From an uncultured Oscillospiraceae bacterium (GTDB taxonomy: Bacteria; Bacillota; Clostridia; Oscillospirales; Oscillospiraceae), in NCBI GenBank assembly GCA_947632005.1, contig CANRNU010000002.1, positions 1 to 64,000 on the forward strand: a stretch of DNA of 64,000 nt, in the 5' to 3' direction. Shown piece after piece: positions 56,460 through 64,000 of the stretch (the stretch's first letter is position 1; the number at the start of each line of letters is the position of its first letter). The notes under the pieces are model-generated. The model was not told where the DNA came from. It was given only the letters and a program-made list of their open reading frames with translations, and ran no database searches. Both the position numbers and the translations under genes were made by a program.

Positions 56460-56550
56460 AGACGAACTCCTTTAGAATTTATTGCATTATATGACCATTT
56501 TAGGGAATTGTCAATCGCTTTTGATTTAAAATGTGAAAAACATGAGGGAT

Positions 56551-57678
56551 TCATGCGCTCATGGAGCTGCAGACGCCGCTGCCCGTCGCCGGATGCGGCA
56601 GAGCCTCAGGGACAGGGGCCGTCTGCGCCCGGCAGCGGCGGCGGGTGATCGCCCTGTCCCGAAGGGGGCGGTAGATCTTCGCCGCCAGCCGGAACAGCCG
56701 GTAGGCGATGGGACGGTAGGCCATGACCACCTCGCCGATGAATTCCGTCAGGTCACCGCCGAAGCGGCTCTTGAACAGGTACAGCCCGTTGGATATATCG
56801 GCTTTTTCCAGCACGCCCCGCAGGTCGTATACCGCGTCGCCCCGGGCCACGGCCCGGCGGATGGCCTCCCACTGCAGGAGATAGCTGGCCATCGTATCCC
56901 GGTGCCGGTCGGAGCTGGCCCCCACCGCATACCAGGTCTTGTTGCCATAGTGGATGGGGATGATGCCGGCAATGGGCTCGTCCCCCACGTAGGCCAGCAG
57001 AAGGGACATATGCTCCGGCCCCAGCTCCTGCCACATCCGCTGGAAATAGGCCAGCGGCCGGACCAGAAACCGGTCCCGCCGGCCGGTCTGCTCCAGCAGG
57101 GAGTAAAACAGGGGCAGGCTGGCCGGAAGGGACGCCTCCCGTACGGTGACGCCCCGGCGCTGGGCCAGGCGGATGTTGTAGCGGAGCTTGGCGGAAAAGC
57201 CGGTCCACAGCTCCTCCGCGCTCTTGTCCCGGATGTTCAGCCGGAACACCTGCCGGGGCTGGATCATGTCCTCTGCCCGGTATGCCTCCCGGACCGTGTA
57301 GCCCAGGTCCTCCATGATGGAGCGGAAAGTCCCGTCGGAGCTGGACACGTCCGGCTCCATCCGCAGGGCCATGGCGTTGTATTTCCAGGCCAGCAGCTCC
57401 GCCCCTTCCGTCAGCTGCCGCAGGGCGTCGGCGTCATCCGTGTCGCACACCGGGCCCCGGGGGCTATACATCAGATTTCCAAAAAACGGGATCTTCCGAA
57501 TGAGTATGCTCAGACCACCGGTGATGTTTCCCTGACTGTCCTCCGCCAGGACGATCTCATTGGTCCAGCAGGACTTGACCCGGGCCCATTCCACCGATTG
57601 CTGGAAATTGCACCGTTCATGACGGCTCAGAAACTCCGTATAGAGACGCCGGGACGCCTCGTCGTTCACATAGCGCAT
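56551..57678 (-). CDS. FemX/FemAB-type peptidoglycan bridge aminoacyltransferase-like protein
   Basis: NFQQSVEWARVKSCW; ELWTGFSAKLRYNIRLAQRRGVTV; DLRGVLEKADISNGLYLFKSRFGGDLTEFIGE. Confidence 0.88.
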   Translation of the reverse strand: MRYVNDEASRRLYTEFLSRHERCNFQQSVEWARVKSCWTNEIVLAEDSQGNITGGLSILIRKIPFFGNLMYSPRGPVCDTDDADALRQLTEGAELLAWKYNAMALRMEPDVSSSDGTFRSIMEDLGYTVREAYRAEDMIQPRQVFRLNIRDKSAEELWTGFSAKLRYNIRLAQRRGVTVREASLPASLPLFYSLLEQTGRRDRFLVRPLAYFQRMWQELGPEHMSLLLAYVGDEPIAGIIPIHYGNKTWYAVGASSDRHRDTMASYLLQWEAIRRAVARGDAVYDLRGVLEKADISNGLYLFKSRFGGDLTEFIGEVVMAYRPIAYRLFRLAAKIYRPLRDRAITRRRCRAQTAPVPEALPHPATGSGVCSSMSA

Positions 57679-57950
57679 GGTCCATCCTCCTTTTTCGCTC
57701 GCAGCCGCGCGCTCTCATCTTGAAGAACGCCCGGGGCCTGCGAAATGTGACAAAGGTTACAATTCCTTTCCTTAATATGACGGCTGAGAAGACCTGCCGG
57801 TCACATATCCCGCTTCACACGGGCAATTTTATATCGCCGCGACGGGACCGGCGGTTCGCTGCTGGCTGTCATTTTTGTAACTGAGGCCATGGTAGGACGG
57901 GAATGTGAACGTATTGTGAACGCCCTCTTAGGCTTTTCTTAAGAATGGGG

Positions 57951-57979
57951 ACGCCCCGCTTCCGTCGGAAGCGGGGCGT
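57951..57979. terminator. Strong GC hairpin
   Basis: ACGCCCCGCTTCC gtc GGAAGCGGGGCGT. Confidence 0.55.
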
Positions 57980-58130
57980 TGGGATATGAGAAAAAGGTAT
58001 ACTTTTTAGCATAAACAAGCTTTGTCTATCTTACCACAACATATAGAACAATTCAAGGAACATTTTGTACCCATTGGTACATCCTCCGCTTGCAAAAAAG
58101 TATACTTTTTGACAGGCAGGAGACCGGACA

Positions 58131-59621
58131 ATGCTGTTCAATTCTCTGGAGTTTTTGATATTTTTCCCCGCTGTGCTGTGCGTGTGCTTTATTTTGCCAG
58201 CGAAAGTGCGATATATATGGCTGCTCATCGCCAGCTATTTTTTCTATATGTGCTGGAACGCCAAGTACGCCCTGTTGTTGCTGTTTTCCACGACAGTCAC
58301 ATATCTCAGCGGCGTTTTCATGGATCGCGCGGAGAAAAGAGAAGGAATGCATACTGTCCGGAACAAGAAACTGTGTGTGGCGGGGAGCTTTGTGCTGAAC
58401 CTGGGGGTCCTGTTCTTCTTCAAGTATTTTGACTTTGCCTTTACGAACCTGAGCCGGGTGATGACGCTGGTCCATATCCAACTGAATCGTCCGGCTTTTG
58501 ACATTTTGCTGCCGGTGGGCATCTCGTTCTACACATTCCAGGCTCTGAGTTATACCATGGACGTATACCGTAGGGAAGTAGAGCCGGAGCGAAACTTTCT
58601 GCGATATGCACTTTTTGTGTCCTTTTTCCCGCAATTGGTGGCAGGGCCAATCGAGCGGTCGAAAAGCCTGCTGAGGCAACTGGCGAAGGCACCGCGACCC
58701 AGCATTGACCGGCTACGGGACGGGACGCTTCTGATGCTCTGGGGGTACTTTTTGAAAGTGGTGCTGGCAGACCGGATTGCCATCGTAGTGGACACAGTGT
58801 ATGGGGCTCCGATGACATACGGGGGCTGGTATCTGGTGGTAGCAACGGTCCTGTTCGCGTTTCAGATCTACTGCGATTTTGCGGGGTATTCCACGATCGC
58901 CATGGGAGCGGCGGAGATTTTGGATGTGCGCCTGATGGAGAACTTTGACGCGCCATATCTGGCACGGTCGGTAGGAGAGTTCTGGCGGCGGTGGCACATC
59001 TCCCTGAGCAGCTGGTTCCGGGATTATCTCTATATCCCGCTGGGAGGGAACCGGAAAGGAAGATGGCGGAAATACTGCAACGTCATGGCGGTATTTCTGG
59101 TGAGCGGGCTGTGGCATGGCGCCAGTTGGTCGTTTGTAGTATGGGGAGGACTGAACGGGCTGTACCAGGTGATGGGGGAGCTCGTGAAGCCGGTGCGGGA
59201 CCGCGCGGTAAAGGTATTGGGGCTGCACCGGGAGACGGTAGGACATAAGCTGCTGCAGACCGTCATGACTTTTTGCTTGGTGGACTTCGCGTGGATCTTC
59301 TTCCGGGGGAACGGATTCATGCGGTCGCTGGAGATCATCAGGAGCATGGTGACAGTGAAGAATCCGTGGATCCTGTTTGACGGGTCCCTGTACAAGCTGG
59401 GGGTGGAGCAGAAGGGGTTTCATCTGATGATAATGTGCATTGGTGTGCTGCTGCTAGCGGATATCTGCAAATACCGCGGGATACGGCTACGGGAGGTCAT
59501 CGCAAGACAAGATATCTGGGTGCGGTGGCTGGTGTTCTCGCTGAGTGTATGCTTCATCCTGCTGGTGGGCATCTGGGGCCCTGGCTATGACGCACAGAGC
59601 TTCATCTACTTCCAGTTCTGA
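58131..59621 (+). CDS. MBOAT-family O-acyltransferase (AlgI/DltB-like)
   Basis: NFLRYALFVSFFPQLVAGPIERSK; GYSTIAMGAAEILDVRLMENF; FWRRWHISLSSWFRDYLYIPLGGNRKG; LWHGASWSFVVWG. Confidence 0.96.
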   Translation: MLFNSLEFLIFFPAVLCVCFILPAKVRYIWLLIASYFFYMCWNAKYALLLLFSTTVTYLSGVFMDRAEKREGMHTVRNKKLCVAGSFVLNLGVLFFFKYFDFAFTNLSRVMTLVHIQLNRPAFDILLPVGISFYTFQALSYTMDVYRREVEPERNFLRYALFVSFFPQLVAGPIERSKSLLRQLAKAPRPSIDRLRDGTLLMLWGYFLKVVLADRIAIVVDTVYGAPMTYGGWYLVVATVLFAFQIYCDFAGYSTIAMGAAEILDVRLMENFDAPYLARSVGEFWRRWHISLSSWFRDYLYIPLGGNRKGRWRKYCNVMAVFLVSGLWHGASWSFVVWGGLNGLYQVMGELVKPVRDRAVKVLGLHRETVGHKLLQTVMTFCLVDFAWIFFRGNGFMRSLEIIRSMVTVKNPWILFDGSLYKLGVEQKGFHLMIMCIGVLLLADICKYRGIRLREVIARQDIWVRWLVFSLSVCFILLVGIWGPGYDAQSFIYFQF

Positions 59622-59634
59622 GGGGGACGTAAAG

Positions 59635-61053
59635 ATGAAAAGGAAAACTAAGGCGATCCTCTCCGGCCTGGTCATTGTGGCGATGACTGTGTCCATGCTG
59701 TCGTATCTGACAAAGCTGGTGGAAAATTGGGATGAGTATGGGAAATTCCGTTTGTTCCCATTTTACGAAGAGAAGGAAGACGTAGATGTTATATTTTTGG
59801 GAAGCAGTCACATGTATTGTACTGCGTTTCCAATGGAGTTGTGGCAGGACTACGGTATTACATCATTTAATATGGGGGTATCTTCCAGCTACTTGCCGGA
59901 GACATACTGGGTATTGGAAAGTGTGTTGGAGCAGGATTCCCCCAAGATGGTGGTCGTTGATACTTTCTTATTGTCCGCTCCAGAAAAGGTTTCCTTAGAT
60001 TCGGGGGCAACAGTGCATCATTTTTTGGACGCGGTTCCCTTTTCGATTACTAAACTTCATATGATACATGACCTTCTGTCGGGGACGGGATATTCCACAG
60101 AGTTTATATGGGATTTTATTGTATATCATGACAGATGGGAAACACTCACCGAGAATGATTTTAATCCGGTATCTTCTGTAGAAAAAGGTGCCAGTATGAA
60201 GACAGGACTTTTTGTTGAGAAAAGACCAGAACTATCCAGTAACGATGAATTATTGAGCAGTGACGCGCTGGGAGTGAAATACTTAGAGCGAATACTGGAT
60301 GTGTGCAGTGAAAATAATATTGATGTTCTGCTCACCTACATGCCGTTTTATTTCGATAAGTTTAGCGAGATTGAAGCAAATAGCATGGAGAAAATCGCAG
60401 CGGAACGTGGAATTAATTGTATCAACTTTCTAAAAAAGGAGAGTTTAACAAACTGGAAAACAGATTATTCTGATATTGGGCATCTTAATGCCTCCGGGGC
60501 ACAAAAAGCCACCGACTACCTAGGCCGGTATATCATGGAGCATTATGACGTTCCGGACCGGCGGGGGGACCCGAATTATGTAGGATGGTACGAAGACTAC
60601 AAGCAATATACGCAATACAAGATCGGCACCATCGCCAGACAGTCCGAACTGCAGAACTATCTTATGCTGTTGTATGACAAACATCTCAGTCCTTGTATAT
60701 ATCTTGCTCCGAACGACCTGTGGCGGGAAGACGAGATCTATTCGGCTCTGCTGGAGAATATAGGCATTGACCCGAGGGCGCTGCCGGAGGAACCGGTCCT
60801 GGCGGTGGCGGATCACATGGGGGGAGAGGTCTCATATCTTACTGTTGGGGAAACGGCTGACACCTGTTTTGGTAGCGTCGCTTTATTGCCGATGGATGGG
60901 GGATCCTGTTGCGTGCAAATCGACGGTTCGGAGGCACTTGTCATTTCCTCGGAAGTGGATGCCGGGGCGGTGGTCATCGACAACGCCGACGGATCCATTG
61001 CGACGTCAGCCTGTTTTGCTATAGCTGACACAACTGTCAATAAGGTGAGCTGA
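59635..61053 (+). CDS. SGNH-hydrolase-like membrane-anchored protein (AlgX/DHHW-like) coupled to MBOAT
   Basis: N-terminal TM; VDVIFLGSSHMYCTAFPMELW; follows MBOAT gene. Confidence 0.75.
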   Translation: MKRKTKAILSGLVIVAMTVSMLSYLTKLVENWDEYGKFRLFPFYEEKEDVDVIFLGSSHMYCTAFPMELWQDYGITSFNMGVSSSYLPETYWVLESVLEQDSPKMVVVDTFLLSAPEKVSLDSGATVHHFLDAVPFSITKLHMIHDLLSGTGYSTEFIWDFIVYHDRWETLTENDFNPVSSVEKGASMKTGLFVEKRPELSSNDELLSSDALGVKYLERILDVCSENNIDVLLTYMPFYFDKFSEIEANSMEKIAAERGINCINFLKKESLTNWKTDYSDIGHLNASGAQKATDYLGRYIMEHYDVPDRRGDPNYVGWYEDYKQYTQYKIGTIARQSELQNYLMLLYDKHLSPCIYLAPNDLWREDEIYSALLENIGIDPRALPEEPVLAVADHMGGEVSYLTVGETADTCFGSVALLPMDGGSCCVQIDGSEALVISSEVDAGAVVIDNADGSIATSACFAIADTTVNKVS

Positions 61054-61113
61054 GGATCATTCAGCAACAGGCCCCGCCTCCCATAGGAGGCGGGGCCTGC
61101 CGGTGTTTTTGTG

Positions 61114-61917
61114 TCAGAAGAATGTCTCATAGACGACCCGGATGAAGAAGAGGCCCAGGACGATGCCGATGAGGGGCTTGACGATCTTTGAGCCCCTGGC
61201 GGTGAAGGAGCGGGCTCCCAGCCAGTTGCCCGCGATGCCGAAAAGACCCGCCGTGAGGCCGAGAGGAAGCCAGACCTGACCGTTGACGAGATAGGTGACC
61301 AGGGCGGCGATGTTGGTAGACAGGTTGATGACCTTGGTGGTCCCGGCGGCGTCGTTCAGGCTCATATGGGCCAGACCGGTGAGCAGCAGCAGCAGGAACG
61401 TGCCGGTGCCGGGACCGTAGAACCCATCGTAGACCCCGATCAGCAGGGCCAGAGCGCAGGCGATGGCGGTCGTCTTGCCGGCGGGCAGCGGGTCCTTCCC
61501 GGCGGTGTCGATGGCCTTGCTCCGAAATACGTAAAGGGCCGTCAGGGGCAGGACGAACAGCAGGATGATGCGAAAGACCTTGTCGTCCACCAGCAGTGCC
61601 AGGTTGGCCCCGCCCGCGGAGCCCGCCAGGGCAAAGACCGCGCACAGGGCGCACAGCTTCGGTCGGATGTAACCCGCTTTCCAGAATTTCACCGTGGTAA
61701 GGGTGGTGCCCATGGCGGAGCTGATCTTGTTGGTGCCGATGCTCATATGGACAGGCAGGCCGGCGATGAGATAGGCCGGCAGGGAGATGAGCCCGCCGCC
61801 GCCGGCGATGGCGTCCACAAAGCCCCCCAGAAAGATGAGCGGGCACACGATGAGGTATTGCATCCAAGGGGACATGACAAGCTCCTGACTGCGGTTGACA
61901 GCAACCGGCATTTTCAT
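61114..61917 (-). CDS. TauE/SafE family sulfite exporter-like membrane protein
   Basis: FLGGFVDAIAGGGGLISLPAYLIAGLPVHMSIGTNKISSAMGT; start may be 61875. Confidence 0.92.
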   Translation of the reverse strand: MKMPVAVNRSQELVMSPWMQYLIVCPLIFLGGFVDAIAGGGGLISLPAYLIAGLPVHMSIGTNKISSAMGTTLTTVKFWKAGYIRPKLCALCAVFALAGSAGGANLALLVDDKVFRIILLFVLPLTALYVFRSKAIDTAGKDPLPAGKTTAIACALALLIGVYDGFYGPGTGTFLLLLLTGLAHMSLNDAAGTTKVINLSTNIAALVTYLVNGQVWLPLGLTAGLFGIAGNWLGARSFTARGSKIVKPLIGIVLGLFFIRVVYETFF

Positions 61918-61973
61918 TATAATTTCCCTATACTATACCCGGTCTGCGCGGGGAAATCAAGGAGAATATCGGT

Positions 61974-62483
61974 ATGCTCATGGCGTATAAGGGAAAGACC
62001 CCGGCCCTGGACGGGACGGTGTTTCTGGCGGCGGGCGCCGCGGTGATCGGCGATGTGACGGTGGGGGAGGACTCCTCCGTGTGGTTCGGCGCGGTTATCC
62101 GGGGGGACAACGAGCCCATCGTCATCGGCCGCCGGACCAGCATTCAGGACAACGCCACCCTTCACGCGGACCCGGGACACCCGCTGACCGTCGGGGATGA
62201 CGTGACGGTGGGGCACAATGCGGTGGTACACGGCTGCACCGTCAAGGACGGCGCGCTCATCGGCATGGGCGCGGTGGTGCTGGATGACGCGGTGATCGGC
62301 GAGTACTCCATCGTGGGGGCCGGGGCCGTGGTCACCGCCCGGACGGTGGTGCCGCCCTGCTCGCTGGTGGTGGGTGCCCCGGCCAGGGTGATCAGGACGG
62401 ACCAGCAGGGCCAGAGAGAGTCGAACCTGGCCAACGCCGCCGGGTATGTGGCCCGAAAAAATGCCTATCTTGCCGGGGAGTGA
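61974..62483 (+). CDS. Gamma-carbonic anhydrase-like hexapeptide-repeat protein
   Basis: VIGDVTVGEDSSVWFGAVIRGDNEPIVIGRRTSIQDNATLHAD. Confidence 0.93.
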   Translation: MLMAYKGKTPALDGTVFLAAGAAVIGDVTVGEDSSVWFGAVIRGDNEPIVIGRRTSIQDNATLHADPGHPLTVGDDVTVGHNAVVHGCTVKDGALIGMGAVVLDDAVIGEYSIVGAGAVVTARTVVPPCSLVVGAPARVIRTDQQGQRESNLANAAGYVARKNAYLAGE

Positions 62484-62509
62484 CCGGCGGAGCAGAGAGG
62501 ATGTAAACG

Positions 62510-63379
62510 ATGAAAGGCATTATTTTGGCCGGGGGCATGGGTACCCGCCTGTACCCCATGACAAAGGTGACCAGCAAGCAGCTGCTGCCCATCTATGACA
62601 AACCCATGATCTACTACCCCATGAGCGTGCTGATGCTGGCGGGTATCCGGGAGGTGCTGGTGATCTCCACCCCCGCCGATCTGCCTCGGTACCGGGAGCT
62701 TTTGGGAGATGGAGAGCGCCTGGGCATGACCATCAGCTACATCGCCCAGAAGACGCCCCGGGGCCTGGCGGATGCGTTCATTCTGGGGGAGGAGTTCCTC
62801 GGCGGGGACACGGTCTGCCTCATCCTGGGGGACAACGTCTTTTACGGACAGGCTCTCTCCAGCTATCTGCGCCAGGGCGAGGCCCTGACGGAGGGCGCGA
62901 TGGTGTTCGCCTATCCGGTGAAGGACCCCAGCCGCTTCGGCGTGGCGGAGTTCGACAGCTCCGGCCGGGTGGTGTCCCTGGAGGAAAAGCCGGAGCGGCC
63001 CCGCAGCCGCTACGCTGTGCCGGGGCTGTATTTCTATGACAATACGGTGGTGGACATCGCCAAGGGCGTGAGCCCATCGCCCCGGGGCGAGATCGAGATC
63101 ACGGCCATCAACAACGAATACCTGACCCGGGGGCGGCTGAAGGCCATCCGGGTGGGCCGTGGCATGGCCTGGCTGGATACCGGCTCCCCGGAGGGGCTTT
63201 TGAGCGCGGCCCAGTTCGTCCAGACGGTCCAGGAACGGCAGGGCTTTTACATCGCCTGCCTGGAGGAGATCGCCTGGCGGCAGAAATGGATCGGCATGGA
63301 GCAGCTTCTGGCCATGGGCCGGGAGCTGGCCATGACCGATTACGGCCAATACCTGCTGAGCTTGCCGGATGAGCTGTGA
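62510..63379 (+). CDS. rfbA: Glucose-1-phosphate thymidylyltransferase
   Basis: [55 protein letters not shown]. Confidence 0.96.
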   Translation: MKGIILAGGMGTRLYPMTKVTSKQLLPIYDKPMIYYPMSVLMLAGIREVLVISTPADLPRYRELLGDGERLGMTISYIAQKTPRGLADAFILGEEFLGGDTVCLILGDNVFYGQALSSYLRQGEALTEGAMVFAYPVKDPSRFGVAEFDSSGRVVSLEEKPERPRSRYAVPGLYFYDNTVVDIAKGVSPSPRGEIEITAINNEYLTRGRLKAIRVGRGMAWLDTGSPEGLLSAAQFVQTVQERQGFYIACLEEIAWRQKWIGMEQLLAMGRELAMTDYGQYLLSLPDEL

Positions 63380-63547
63380 CAGCTGCGGCTGCCGGGTGGG
63401 TAAAGTGCCCAAAAAGCTGCGGGAAAAACTGTGGAATTATTTGACAGGGTCCGGACGGTTTTCTCTTTGACATGTCCACAACATGTTGTTATAATTGTGG
63501 CAGCAGGACCACAAGATAAGGATATCCATATTTTAAGGAGGAATAAT

Positions 63548-64000
63548 ATGAAGAAACTGCTTTCCCTTCTGATGGTGCTGGCGATGGTGCTGAGCCTGGC
63601 TGTGCCCGCGTTCGCGGACGAGGCCGAGGGCGAGACCGTCACGGTACTGTACACCAACGACGTGCACACCTACATCGACAAGGACCTGAACTACACCGTG
63701 GCCGCTCAGTACCGGGATACCCTGGACAATGTCCTGCTGGTGGACGCCGGTGACCACATCCAGGGCACTGCCTACGGCTCTATGGACAAGGGCAGGACCA
63801 TCATTGATCTGATGAACGCTGCGGGCTATGACGTGGCCACTCTGGGCAACCATGAGTTCGACTACGGCATGGAGGGCTGCATGAACGCCATCGAGTGGGC
63901 CGAGTTCCCCTATATTTCCTGCAACTTCTATGAGGAAGCCGACGGCGTGAAGGGGGACAACGTGCTGGACGCTTACAAGGTCTTTGAACTCGGCGGCCAG
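63548..64000 (+). CDS. Secreted 5'-nucleotidase/metallophosphoesterase (truncated by window end)
   Basis: Signal peptide MKKLLSLLMVLAMVLSLAVPAFA; TVLYTNDVHTYI, DAGDHIQGT, TLGNHEFDYG. Confidence 0.92.
   Translation, partial: MKKLLSLLMVLAMVLSLAVPAFADEAEGETVTVLYTNDVHTYIDKDLNYTVAAQYRDTLDNVLLVDAGDHIQGTAYGSMDKGRTIIDLMNAAGYDVATLGNHEFDYGMEGCMNAIEWAEFPYISCNFYEEADGVKGDNVLDAYKVFELGGQ

Noticed and set aside
56320-56470. T-box riboswitch upstream of aroF
   Set aside because: No T-box consensus (AGGGTGGNACCGCG-like) was seen; the leader peptide plus terminator explains the region better.

Overview
The window reads as a GC-rich Firmicute chromosome, probably an Oscillospiraceae-like gut clostridium (inferred from protein style, not searched). 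Most of it is ordinary: a TPP-riboswitch-controlled thiamine salvage operon (thiM-thiE-HAD-MTH1187-thiD-cytX-thiN), an ECF sigma/anti-sigma pair, metH with a separate reactivation-domain gene, a MacB-type ABC system, SLH and other secreted surface proteins, MMPL and YhgE-like envelope proteins, a Gld-like ABC system, a NSS transporter, a compact aromatic amino-acid cluster (aroF-tyrA-aroB-aroA-aroC-CM-aroEK-aroQ), MBOAT/SGNH-like polysaccharide O-acylation genes, and rfbA. The most striking observations are: (1) a secreted, wall-anchor-like protein carrying a domain about 68% identical by hand count to eukaryotic ubiquitin, with the I44 patch intact and no C-terminal GG, interrupted downstream by a frameshift at a 7-nt homopolymer; (2) an 18-aa Phe/Tyr-rich leader peptide followed by an intrinsic terminator upstream of the DAHP synthase operon, i.e. 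apparent ribosome-mediated attenuation; (3) an unidentified structured ncRNA candidate of about 200 nt with its own promoter; (4) a small degraded accessory island at 47.2-49.2 kb with a dispersed repeat, a MITE-like element, a sigma-like protein with an unfamiliar N-terminal domain, an antitoxin with a decayed toxin, and an IS3 remnant; (5) a three-gene zinc-ribbon cluster. No CRISPR array, rRNA or tRNA was recognised.
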